Source: JBBECJ01 sp963763325
Lineage (GTDB): Bacteria; Chloroflexota; Chloroflexia; Thermomicrobiales; CFX8
NCBI GenBank assembly: GCA_963763325.1
Contig: CAVXOL010000005.1
Location: 62,001 to 126,000, forward strand
DNA length: 64,000 bases
Direction: 5' to 3'
Made by a program: the position numbers and the translations under genes. How positions within the stretch are numbered: position 1 is the first letter of the stretch; every line of letters begins with the position of its first letter. Shown in pieces: positions 55,286 through 64,000 of the stretch. The notes beneath the pieces were generated by a model. That model was given only the letters and a program-made list of their open reading frames with translations, was not told the origin of the DNA and ran no database searches.

Positions 55286-55365
55286 CCTGCTCCCGCCCCA
55301 ACCTGGGCAGTGACACATCCGGCGCGACCGCGCTCGCTGGCGCACCTCTCGTCTTCTCAACGAGC

Positions 55366-58353
55366 TTACTCATAGCGCAGCGCCTCCGCGATCGGCACCC
55401 GCGCTGCCCGGCGCGCCGGGACATACGACATCAACAGCGAGGCGACGAACGCGATCAGAATGAACGCGATGACATCCATCCACGGGATGATGAAGGTGTT
55501 CCCGCTGGCGCCGAGAAAGTAGTCACTCGTCGTCAGGTTGCGGGCCAGGATCAGCCCGAGGACGGTGCCGGACAGCACGCCGAGCAATGTGATCATGCTC
55601 GACTCGATCATGAAGCTGGCGGCAACCATCGACCGCTGGTAACCAATGGCTCGCAGCATCCCGATCTGCTGGCGCCGCTCGACGACCGAGCGGAACGCGA
55701 TCACGCCGAGCGCCGCAATACCGACGATCAGGCCAAGCCCCATGAAACCTTCGAACAGCCGCAGGAAGCCGCGTGACTGGCTCATCGCGTCGTCCACGAT
55801 CTCGCGAATCGACTGCGCCTGGACCCCGTAGACGATCAACGACGATTCAATCGAGTCGGCCATCGCTTCGGCATCCGCTCCCGGCTGCAGGCGCACGACA
55901 TAGCTGATCGTGTCCGGCAGCGAGAAGACGCTGTCAAAGGTGGGACGCCCGACGAAGAGGCCATTGAGCGTAAACACGTTGGCGTGGATGATGCCGACGA
56001 CCGTGACAACGCGTGTTCGGCCGCTGGCTGGATCACCGATCTCGACTGGCGTCGGCGTCATCGTTTCGTCGTCCTGCTGAACGCCCTCCAGCGCGAACGG
56101 TGGAGCGTCGAATTCCAGGCCGGAGGTCGCCAGCGCGAAGGCGTCGATGACCGCGAGATCCGGGTTCTGACGCATGGCTTCCCAGACCTCGGCATCGCTC
56201 GCGTACCCGGTCGCGCGCGTCTGCAATGGGATGTCGCTCTCGAGCATGAAGTCGGTGTCCATGCCGTTGACCGTGTAGCTGCCCCAGTCAGTCGCACCGG
56301 CCATCCGCACCTGCGTGTTGTAGACCGGCATCGTCTCGAGGCTGGCAGTCGCCTCGACCTGACTGGCATCGACACCGTTGTCGGCGAGCGTTTGGCGGAA
56401 GTCAGCGATCGGGTTGGTCGGCGATTGAACAGCAACCACATCCCACCCGCCACCGGCTTCCTCACCCGACAGGCGCGCGACGATGTTCTGGTTGATCGCT
56501 GCCATCATGACGAGCGAGAAGACGACCAGGCTGAACATCGCGATCGTCATCCCGGTTCGGCTCTTGTTCGACAGCGGATAGGCCACGGCGGTCTTGACCG
56601 CCGGCAGCCAACGGCTGAATGCTTTCCCCAGCATACCGACCAGGCCGGTGATCGTCTCCGCGTTCCAGAGGATGAGCAGGGTCGCCGACGCGACCAGAGC
56701 GATGCCGGAAACGAAGAACATCTCGATACCGCCGCTCATATCGGGCAGGAACCTGGCCGTCACGGTGTCGGGCAACAGCCAGAACACGAGCACGAACAGC
56801 GAGGCCAGCGAGTAGAGTGGCCGGGCCGGAACGCCAAAGTGGCGCAGCAGCACTGCCAGGCTGAATGGGATGAGCGTGACCCCGGCATAGAACGGGAACG
56901 ACTGGAGGGACTCGTAGCCCGCCCACGTGAGGAGCACACCGACCACGACACCGGCGATGCCGAAGTACAGCCAACGCCGCGTCGCACGCGCTTTGCGCGG
57001 CTCCGGGATGTCGCGAATGGCCTGGACGATGTTGAGCCTGGAAACGCGCCAGGAGGAGAAGAGAATCGTCACAAACGTCACGACGACGCCGAGCGTATAG
57101 GAGATCACCAGGCTCGACCAGCTGGCCGCCGGTTCGATGTCGATGAAGTCGGCGAACATCCGCGCCAGCATGCCGGCCATCAGGAAGGCGACGCCGACGC
57201 CGAGCGCGGCACCGATGAGCGCCGAGACGAGGTCGTAGGCGATTCCCTCCGTCAGGAACATCTGAGTCAACTGGCGACGCTTCATCCCAACCGCGCGCGC
57301 CATGCCCATCTCCGGCTTGCGTTCGGCGGCCAGCATGACGAAGATCAGGAAGATCAGCAGCACGCCGACCGCGATCGAGAACAGCCCGAAGACGAGGAAC
57401 ATGCTCGTGAACACGTTCCCGGCCGTCTCCGCATCCTTGAGGTTCGTCTGCTTGAGTGGCTCCGCTCGGTACGGTGTCCCAGCCAGTGCGCTGTCGACGG
57501 CCGCGACGACCTGGTCGGTCAACTGAACGCCATCTTCGACACCACCCCGGTTGGAAATCGCGATCAGGCTGATGGTGTCCGGCCGATCGAGCAACGCCTG
57601 AGCGCGCGCCAGCGAGATGGCGAATCCTCCGACAGTACCGGGATCGTACATCCCGTTCAGCGGTGAATCGATGGCAATGGCCGTCACCGTCAACTGGGTC
57701 GGCTGATTGCCCACATAGACCTGCAGTGTGTCGCCGACGGCAGCATCCAGCTCGTCGGCCGCCGTCTCGCCCAGTACGATCCCGTCGCTGGGAACCGCCG
57801 CCAGGTCAATCGGCTCACCGTCTGATGTCTGAAGTCCGCCAAACGGTCCGATCTTCGACGGATCGCCACCAGTCAACACGAGTGACGGCTCACTGAGACC
57901 CGTACGCTGGTTGATGACCGGGACAGACTCCGTGATCACTGGCATGATGCCATCGATGTCCGGGTTGCCTGCGAGGTCGTCGGCCAGATCGGTGGCGACC
58001 TGTTCGGGGATCTGCGCGCCGACGAGCGAACCTGTCGTTCCCGCCTCGTCGTCGCCCGCTGAGACGACGACGATCTCGTCGACCGGGCCGAGCAGATCGA
58101 GCACCTGTGCCTCAATACTGTGATCGAGGGTGTCGCCAGTCGTGAACGCTGCCGAGATGATGAGCGTCGAGAGCATCAGCCCGATCAGGATCAGAATCGT
58201 CTGCGACGGTCGACGCAGCACATTGCGGAATCCCAGCCGAAAGACGACACGATGCCGGAACGCGATCCAGGCACCGGACGCCAGGCAGAGCACGAAGAGA
58301 CCGATCAGGACGACCATGATGCTGGTTGTGGGGACGCCGAATATCTCCTGCAT
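55366..58353 (-). CDS. MacB/FtsX-type ABC transporter permease (double)
   Basis: 995 residues, no frameshift in 3 kb. The first FtsX unit has TM helix LIGLFVLCLASGAWIAFRHR, GFRNVLRRPSQTILILIGLM and an extracytoplasmic region (about 80-290), then a three-helix block (LFSIAVGVLLIFLIFVMLAA, AVGMKRRQLTQMFLTEGIAY). The second half repeats this: VAYPLSNKSRTGMTIAMFSL, a periplasmic domain, GLIVGIAALGVIAFRSVVER, RAIGYQRSMVAASFMIESSM and the end YVPARRAARVPIAEALRYE. This 8-plus-helix form works with the ATPase upstream in mechanotransmission (export or lipoprotein release), not import. ATG 58353 has GAGGAC. Confidence 0.92.
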   Translation of the reverse strand: MQEIFGVPTTSIMVVLIGLFVLCLASGAWIAFRHRVVFRLGFRNVLRRPSQTILILIGLMLSTLIISAAFTTGDTLDHSIEAQVLDLLGPVDEIVVVSAGDDEAGTTGSLVGAQIPEQVATDLADDLAGNPDIDGIMPVITESVPVINQRTGLSEPSLVLTGGDPSKIGPFGGLQTSDGEPIDLAAVPSDGIVLGETAADELDAAVGDTLQVYVGNQPTQLTVTAIAIDSPLNGMYDPGTVGGFAISLARAQALLDRPDTISLIAISNRGGVEDGVQLTDQVVAAVDSALAGTPYRAEPLKQTNLKDAETAGNVFTSMFLVFGLFSIAVGVLLIFLIFVMLAAERKPEMGMARAVGMKRRQLTQMFLTEGIAYDLVSALIGAALGVGVAFLMAGMLARMFADFIDIEPAASWSSLVISYTLGVVVTFVTILFSSWRVSRLNIVQAIRDIPEPRKARATRRWLYFGIAGVVVGVLLTWAGYESLQSFPFYAGVTLIPFSLAVLLRHFGVPARPLYSLASLFVLVFWLLPDTVTARFLPDMSGGIEMFFVSGIALVASATLLILWNAETITGLVGMLGKAFSRWLPAVKTAVAYPLSNKSRTGMTIAMFSLVVFSLVMMAAINQNIVARLSGEEAGGGWDVVAVQSPTNPIADFRQTLADNGVDASQVEATASLETMPVYNTQVRMAGATDWGSYTVNGMDTDFMLESDIPLQTRATGYASDAEVWEAMRQNPDLAVIDAFALATSGLEFDAPPFALEGVQQDDETMTPTPVEIGDPASGRTRVVTVVGIIHANVFTLNGLFVGRPTFDSVFSLPDTISYVVRLQPGADAEAMADSIESSLIVYGVQAQSIREIVDDAMSQSRGFLRLFEGFMGLGLIVGIAALGVIAFRSVVERRQQIGMLRAIGYQRSMVAASFMIESSMITLLGVLSGTVLGLILARNLTTSDYFLGASGNTFIIPWMDVIAFILIAFVASLLMSYVPARRAARVPIAEALRYE

Positions 58354-58394
58354 GGTGGAGTCCTCTCAATTGGAACCACCGGCACGCGTTGCTG

Positions 58395-59135
58395 TCAGGG
58401 CACGATCTGACCGTCGCGCATGCGAATGATGTGATCGCACATGTCCCCGACCCGAGGGTCGTGTGTGACGAGGACGAACGTCTGCTGGTTGCGCTGGTTG
58501 AGCTCGCGCATGAGCCCCATGATCTCGTCGGCGTTCTGGCTGTCCAGATCACCGGTAGGTTCATCGCCCCAGACGATCGCAGGCTCGTTGACGAGTGCCC
58601 GTGCAATCGTCACTCGCTGCCGCTGGCCGCCGGAGAGTTCGGCCGGTCGATGGTTCGCCCACTCCGTCAGCCCCACCTGATCGAGGACCGCGAGCGCACG
58701 GCTGCGTGCCACCTTCGGCTTGACACCCGAGACGAGCAGTGGCAACTCGACGTTTTCCACCGCCGAGAGAACCGGCAACAGGTTGTAGAACTGGAAGATG
58801 AAGCCCATCTCGCTGGCGCGGAACTCAGTCCGGGCGTTGTCGGAAAGATCGGCCAGGTTCGCACCCGCGATCAGAATCTCTCCGCTGTCGATCGTGTCCA
58901 GTCCCGAAAGGCAGTTGAGCAGCGTCGTCTTGCCACAGCCGGATGGCCCCATGATGGCGACCATTTCCCCGCGTCTGAGCGCCAGTTCAACGCCGCGCAG
59001 CGCCTGCACTTTCTGAGATCCGGTATCGTACGTCTTAACGATCTGCCGAGCTTCGATGATCAGATCATCACCAGTTGGAGCATCAGTACCGTCGGGCGAA
59101 ACAGGCTGGGTGCGGTTCAGGACGTTCGCGATCAT
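58395..59135 (-). CDS. ABC transporter ATP-binding protein, MacB/LolD type
   Basis: I chose ATG 59135 (MIANVLNRTQPVSPDGTDAP) with GAGGTG just upstream; the open frame extends to 59255 without a good site. 246 residues. It has VKTYDTGSQKVQALRGVELA, Walker A MGPSGCGKTTLLNCLSGLD, the Q-loop FIFQFYNLLPVLSAVENVEL, signature LSGGQRQRVTIARALVNEP, Walker B IVWGDEPTGDLDSQNADEIM and the H-loop LVTHDPRVGDM. It is 41 bp upstream of the permease gene and forms one operon with it. Confidence 0.95.
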   Translation of the reverse strand: MIANVLNRTQPVSPDGTDAPTGDDLIIEARQIVKTYDTGSQKVQALRGVELALRRGEMVAIMGPSGCGKTTLLNCLSGLDTIDSGEILIAGANLADLSDNARTEFRASEMGFIFQFYNLLPVLSAVENVELPLLVSGVKPKVARSRALAVLDQVGLTEWANHRPAELSGGQRQRVTIARALVNEPAIVWGDEPTGDLDSQNADEIMGLMRELNQRNQQTFVLVTHDPRVGDMCDHIIRMRDGQIVP

Positions 59136-59385
59136 CAAGCACCTCGCTTCCTCAAGATGGATCGAGTGCCCTTCGCGACGGGCACGGAATGCACATCTTG
59201 AGCGTAGAACGGATGCCGTGACATGCGGACAACAGGAACCGCCTGACTGTCGCAATCCTGTGACACTTCACTGGAATACACAGGGGAAGAGCAGGCGCTA
59301 GCGGCCTACGCAGCGTCGTGCTTCACCGACTGGCCTGATGAGTGGATGCGACGACGCGCCATCCCTGCGGCGGTTGTGAACCGCT

Positions 59386-60223
59386 CTAGTCGGGATAGTG
59401 CTCGTACCAGTCCTTGCGGGCGCGGAAGTCGTCGGGGTAGAGCGTGACTTTCTCAGGCGCGAACGCGAAGTCGTCGCCCTCCCGCTCCAGTGTCTCAACG
59501 ATTGTCGCGCCATCGAGCCGGTAGCCGTTGATCCGCGCCGGCGGCTGGGATGCCAGCCAGACCCAGGCCTTGCCAAGCTCGACCGGATCGGCCCAGGTTG
59601 CGCGCATCGTCGTCCGGCGCCTGCTCGTACTCGGCCCACGTCATCCGCGTCGGCTTGATCGTCGCGCCCGGTCCGATCGTGTTGATCGCGATGTTGTGAT
59701 CGACGGACTCCAGCGAGAGCGCCTTCACGAACCCCTCGACGCCATGCTTGATCGTGCAGTAGGCGATCTCCTCCTTGAAGCCACGGAAGCTCGACCCGCT
59801 GGCAATGCCGATGATGTGACCACCTCCCTGCGCCTTCATCTGATCCCAGACAGCGCGCGTGCAGTTGAATATCCCACCCAGACCGACGTTCAGTTGTCGA
59901 GACCATTCCTCCGGCGACGTCGCGTCGAACGTGATCAGCGGCATGTAGATCGCATTGTGGACGACGGCATCGACCCGTCCCCAACGGCCGACGATCTCCG
60001 CCACGATCGCTTCACAGGCGGCCAGATCGGCCACGTCGGAGCGACTCGTCATGAACTCAGCGCTGTCGGCCGCCAGATCGCGAGCACATCGCGCCAGTTC
60101 GTCGTCACTGATGTCGGTCGCGCAGACCTTCCAGCCCGCGATCCCGAACGCCCGTGCGATACCCCAGCCCAGGCCACGCGCCGCACCTGTTACCAGCACG
60201 ACCCGACCATTCGATCCAACCAT
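59386..60223 (-). CDS. SDR-family oxidoreductase (one frameshift)
   Basis: ATG 60223 (MVGSNGRVVLVTGAARGLGW) has AAGGG upstream; a GTG at 60232 is possible. TGAARGLG cofactor motif, VCATDISDDELARCARDL, VDAVVHNAIYMPLITFDATS (NAxx in place of NNAG), HIIGIASGSSFRGFKEEIAY and active-site YCTIKHG (YxxxK). The frame changes near 59598, after WAEYEQAPDD. It ends VELGKAWVWLASQPPARING and YRLDGATIVETLEREGDDF. About 279 residues. It is divergent from the Gfo/Idh/MocA gene, 212 bp apart, which suggests shared regulation of an oxidation pathway. Confidence 0.87.
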
Positions 60224-60434
60224 CACCTGCACCCTTCGTCATCACGGCGTTCGCGATAGGTACATCACAGACATGCAGTGTTGCGCGTTTCATGCAGCAT
60301 CGAGGTCACGCTTGCTACAGCCTCGGCGCAATCGTGAACAAACTACAGACAGGAGCACGCCGGCAGCATACTATGTGCTGCACCTGATTACGGAACATCA
60401 GCGCCTGGAGTATGGTGCATAACAGGAGGATTGC

Positions 60435-61558
60435 ATGGCTATCAACGAGAAGCTTCGAGTAGCCGTCCTCGGTGCCGGCAGGTGGGCGGAGATGGCGCAC
60501 ATCCCCGGCTGGCTACGCGACCCGCGCTGCGAGGTCGTCGTCATCTGCGATCCGGTCGGCGATCGTGCCCGCGATTACGCGACCCAGTTCGGGATCGCCG
60601 AGCATTCGACTGACTGGCAGGCCGTCCTCGCGCGTAACTGACATCGATGTCGTCGATGTCGTGACATCGAACGAGATGCACTTCGAGCTGTCCTGGGCCG
60701 CGCTCGAATCCGGGCAAGCACGTGCTCTGCGAGAAACCGGTCCACCGCGACTACCGGCAGACGCGCGCGGCGGCGGCGCTGGCACGCGAGAAGGGGCTCA
60801 AGACGAAGCTTGGCTTTACCTTCCGCTACAGCCCCGGCGTGCGCTATGCATGGTCCCTGATCCAGGAGGGGTTCGTCGGCACCCCGTTCATCTACAACGG
60901 CTACGAGCAGAACTCGCAATGGCTCGATCCCCAATCTCCCCTCCGCCAGGTCGCTCCGGAAGGCGATCAGTCGGTGATCCGGACCAGCTCGCTGGAGGGC
61001 TACGGCGCTCCGGTCATCGACATCGGCCACTGGTGGGTCGGAGCCGACTACTCGAGCGTCGTTGGAACGATGCGCAACTTCATCCCCGAGCGCATCATCC
61101 GTGACACCGGCCAAATGACGCGCGTCAACATCGATGACGGCGACATTTACCTCCACGAGTACACCAACGGCGCGATCGGGTTCGTCCAGAGCAGTTATGT
61201 CACGATTGGCAACTACCCCGGCATCGAGGTTCGGCTCTATGGCGAAAAGGGCGCGATCATCTGTCGATTGGTCGAGGAATACGGCGTCGCCGAGACGATC
61301 AAGATCGCGACCCCGGATGAGGTCGAGTTCCGTGAGTTGGAGATTCCCGAGCGGTTCTACCCGGTCGGTGGCCACGCCCGCGAGTCGTGGAGGACACTCT
61401 TCTACGCCAACCTGATCAACGATTTCCTCGACGAAATCATCGAGGGCGGCGACCGCAACCAGGGCAACTTCGACGACGGAGCCTGGGTTCAGGAAGCGAT
61501 CAACGCCGTCGAGCTCTCGTTCCACGAACGCCGCTGGGTCGATCTGCCGCTGGAGTGA
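60435..61558 (+). CDS. Gfo/Idh/MocA-family dehydrogenase (two frameshifts)
   Basis: MAINEKLRVAVLGAGRWAEM (GAGRWA Rossmann) with AGGAGG upstream, EVVVICDPVGDRARDYATQF; the frame shifts near 60635 (then TDIDVVDVVTSNEMHFELSW) and near 60718 (then LCEKPVHRDYRQTRAAAALA, the EKP motif). Further: GFTFRYSPGVRYAWSLIQEG, GAPVIDIGHWWVGADYSSVV (DxxHW) and TLFYANLINDFLDEIIEGGD. About 374 residues. It is only distantly related to the protein at 51989-53092. NAD(P)-dependent sugar or polyol oxidoreductase. Confidence 0.9.
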
Positions 61559-61576
61559 CATCGAATCCCGTCCCAC

Positions 61577-61616
61577 CACTCCCCGCGTAGGGGCGATCGC
61601 CCCTACGCGGGGAGTG
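61577..61616. terminator. Perfect 40-bp palindrome (GTAGGGG family)
   Basis: Positions 61577-61596 and 61597-61616 are exact reverse complements with no spacer; the centre is GGGGCGATCGCCCC, and CGCGTAGGG is shared with the element at 2633. It begins 18 bp after the stop at 61558. There is no T-run, so termination is likely by structure; it could also be a REP-like repeat. Confidence 0.75.
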
Positions 61617-61718
61617 CGTTGCACGCCTCAGATTGATGTTCCTATTGCACCACCGTCAAGCGATCGTGTCGTCCCGACTGGTCTCCCAGGCGACCGTCGA
61701 CTATCCTCCACAACGTGC

Positions 61719-63816
61719 ATGGATCGTCTCCGCTCACCGTCCACAATGCCTGAGAAGCTCCGGTCGATCGCCGGCAGCCAGTCGACGCTGCTCGTCGTGC
61801 TCGCCACTGGTCTGGTTGCAGCACTGGCGCGGCTGCTCTGGCTTGGCAGTTCGCCGCCGGGCTTCTCGCTGGCCGAAGCGCGAGCGGCACTTGCCGCTCG
61901 CGACCTCTCGGCCGGCGACCTGCTCTTCCCGCAGACTGGCTCGCTCGACAGTCAGGAGCCGCTCTTCAGCGGCCTGCTCTGGCTGACCAGCTCCCTGATC
62001 CGGCTGGGATGTCACCGGCGCACGACTCGCAGCCGCACTGCTGGGGATCGTCGCCGCCGTTGCCTGTGCGCTCTGGTACCGGCGCGCGCTCAGCCCGCTG
62101 GCGGGGCTGGCAGGCGGTCTGTTGGTCGCCACCAGCTTTCCGTGGCTCGTCCTGAGCCGCCAGGCACAACCCGCGATCGGCGCCGCTGCGCTGGCCGCGC
62201 TCGGCCTCTGGTGCCTGTGGGAAGGGCTCGGACCGCGAGAGCAGGTGTCGCAACCGAGCCGGAGCTTGCTCAATCGCGGCTGGTGGGTCGTCGCTGCCGG
62301 TACCTGCTTCGGACTCGGCATCTCCAGCCATCCTGCAATGCTGCCGGCGTTGGTCGTCGCGCCAGCCGCTGGCGCCCTGCTCGCCTGGCGAGCGCAGCAC
62401 GATCATCTCGACCGGCCCGCGAGTGGCTGGCTGGTTGCCGGTCTCGCATGCCTGCTACTGCTGGCGACTCCGTCGATGATCGACGGAATCAACGATCCGG
62501 ACCACCTGCGCCAACGTCTCGAGCAGGACTGGAACGGCGACGGTCAGGTTGAGCAACTGGCCGATCCGATCACAATCTTAACCGGCTACGGCGAAACGCT
62601 GACCGCACTTGTCTGGGACGGCCACGCCGCCCCCACGCTCGGTACGCCGAATCGGCCCCTGCTCGACCCATTGCTGCTGATCTGGTCCATCGCCGGACTC
62701 GTCGTTGTGATCGCGCGGCCACTTGCACCGCTGCACTGTCTGACACTGATCTGGCTCATCGGATTCGGACTCCCATCGGCACTCCTCGATCCCGGCAATC
62801 CTGCCCTGCTGATGCCGCTCACCCCGGTGCTCTTCCTGTTGCCGCTTATCGGTCTGCGTGCCGGCTGGCAGGTCGCCCAATCGCGCGGTCGAACCGCCAC
62901 GCGGCTGGCAATCGTGCTGGCAATCGCAACAGTCGCAGGCAGCATCGTCTGGTCACTCGTGGACTACCGGGGCTGGACCCATGCCGACACGACCTACTTC
63001 GCCTTCAACGCCGATTTGCGCGAAGCCCTGGCCGCCGTCGACCGGCTCGCGCCGGGGTCGATCCCTGTCTATATCGCGACAACGCCAGAGACCGAACCAC
63101 TACAGGACTATCTGGCCCCAGCAGATTCGGCCCAGGGACGAATCCAACGGCCGATCGACAACAAGTCGACACTCATCATCCCAGCCGACGGTATCGGCTA
63201 CGTCGTGACCACGGCCTCACACCCGCTGCCGGAAGATCTGCAACGCCTGCTCGAAGGCCAGCAAGCCGTCGAAACCGGAACGACCCATGCCGGCACCACC
63301 GCATGGCAGATCTGGATCAGCGGCCAGGCATCTCGCGATCAACTGCCCTGGACACTGCCGGTGCTGGGCTTCCCGGATGGCTTCAACCTGGCCGGCTTCG
63401 ATATCCGCCCTGACCTCGGCGACATCGCAGACACCGGTAGACTGCCCGACCCGCCACGTGTCCTGGTGACGCTCGTCTGGGATGCCCCGCGCGGCGCGAC
63501 TCCGCACATCGCCCGCGTCCGGCTGGTTCCGGCAGAGAGCGCCATCGGCAATCCTGAGCAGGACGCGACGCTGACCGAGACGTGGCTGACCGTCAGCCCG
63601 CCGATCGCAGCCGGGAACCGAGGCCGGGAGCTCGTCATCGTCCGGTTGAGCGTGCCGGTGCCCGACAGTCCCGATCTGATCGTCGAGGTCCAGGCCGGCC
63701 TGTCGCGCGCCGACGGCACCGCCCTGCCCCCAACCGACGCCGGAGCCAGCGCATCCGGAGAATTCGTGCTGCTCAACCGCGTCCAGTACGTCCCCGACAG
63801 CGCCACCTCTCCGTAA
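61719..63816 (+). CDS. Membrane glycosyltransferase-like protein (ArnT/PMT type), one frameshift
   Basis: ATG 61719 (or 61746) has no clear ribosome site. STLLVVLATGLVAALARLLW is the first helix; SPPGFSLAEARAALAARDLS and GSLDSQEPLFSGLLWLTSSL correspond to the first periplasmic loop of GT-C proteins, where an acidic residue (SLAEA/DSQE) is catalytic. The frame shifts near 62007; AALLGIVAAVACALWYRRAL, LVATSFPWLVLSRQAQPAIG and GLGISSHPAMLPALVVAPAA follow with about nine more helices to residue 430. The last 270 residues are soluble and beta-rich (VLVTLVWDAPRGATPHIARV). About 699 residues. It is probably a lipid-linked-sugar transferase at the cell surface; donor and acceptor are unknown. Confidence 0.75.
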
Positions 63817-64000
63817 CCAGCCTCGTTCCCACGTGCGTCACGCTACTGGGATATGTCATGCGCGGTGCGAACCCACGGCTTCCGGCGATCGATCTGCTAA
63901 CGACGATGATGCAAAAGGCCCCAGCCGTCAGGTCGAGAACTCGCGTCTGCGTTGCTCCCGGCGCAAGACAATTCTCATCCCGGTGCATCATGGTTCACGC

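Noticed and set aside
55984..57666. Plus-strand open frame of 560 codons opposite the MacB/FtsX permease
   Set aside because: An antisense shadow with charged low-complexity sequence; the minus-strand gene has all family motifs.
63773..63991. Minus-strand frame at the right edge
   Set aside because: No recognisable protein features and overlap with the 3' end of the membrane glycosyltransferase-like gene; positions 63817-64000 show nothing I can support.

Overview
The window is GC-rich DNA from an organotrophic bacterium with many ABC and MFS transporters, SDR and Gfo/Idh/MocA dehydrogenases, very large ATPase-LuxR regulators and STAND proteins. This gene mix, together with short GTAGGG-type intergenic palindromes, suggests a Chloroflexota member of the Thermomicrobia/Sphaerobacter kind. 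That is an inference from gene content; there is no rRNA or marker gene here, and I see no tRNA. About half of the long genes carry one or more single-base frameshifts inside otherwise well-conserved proteins, while others of 700-1000 codons are intact. Indel errors in a draft assembly are the simplest general explanation. Frameshifted genes are therefore annotated as one CDS with breakpoints given, and 'pseudogene' is used only where sequence is really missing or collapsed.

1-10 kb: a SnoaL-like protein cut by the window edge, an ATPase/HTH protein, a FAD monooxygenase, an RsbQ-like hydrolase followed by a PAS histidine kinase (a likely sensor pair), a nitrilase, a chromate transporter and a creatininase-family amidohydrolase. 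10-12.4 kb: an accessory patch with a 211-bp MITE-like element, a methyltransferase, an antibiotic-biosynthesis-monooxygenase-fold protein and an IS5-like transposase remnant with related ends. 12.4-16.5 kb: an arsenic/persulfide island. A divergent ArsM-type arsenite methyltransferase has an in-frame TGA exactly where homologues have the arsenic-binding Cys, followed by a SECIS-like hairpin. It faces an ArsR-rhodanese fusion repressor with a clear promoter/operator, a rhodanese-metallo-beta-lactamase fusion and an MFS exporter.

16.7-25.8 kb: two VOC proteins, an acidic stress-type protein, small genes including a decayed HigA-like antitoxin, a 1000-residue LuxR regulator, a double GNAT protein and a DHA2 drug exporter. 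25.9-29.8 kb: a TIR-STAND-WD40 protein overlapping a small membrane protein, which looks like a defence module. 30-39 kb: a PIG-L deacetylase, two tandem secreted paralogues, a berberine-bridge-type oxidase, a cupin, a collapsed LuxR regulator, a DUF433/PIN-like toxin-antitoxin pair and a PYROXD2-like oxidoreductase.

39.2-44.3 kb: a dipeptide/nickel-type ABC operon (promoter, Tat lipoprotein, two permeases) ending in an SDR. 44.4-53.1 kb, minus strand: a hydrolase, an MFS carrier, an acyl-CoA synthetase, a LuxR regulator, an SDR and a Gfo/Idh/MocA dehydrogenase. 53.2-63.8 kb: a serine hydrolase, an SDR, a MacB-type ATPase/permease pair, another SDR and Gfo/Idh/MocA gene, and a glycosyltransferase-like membrane protein. 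Palindromic intergenic elements recur throughout and often sit at stop codons.
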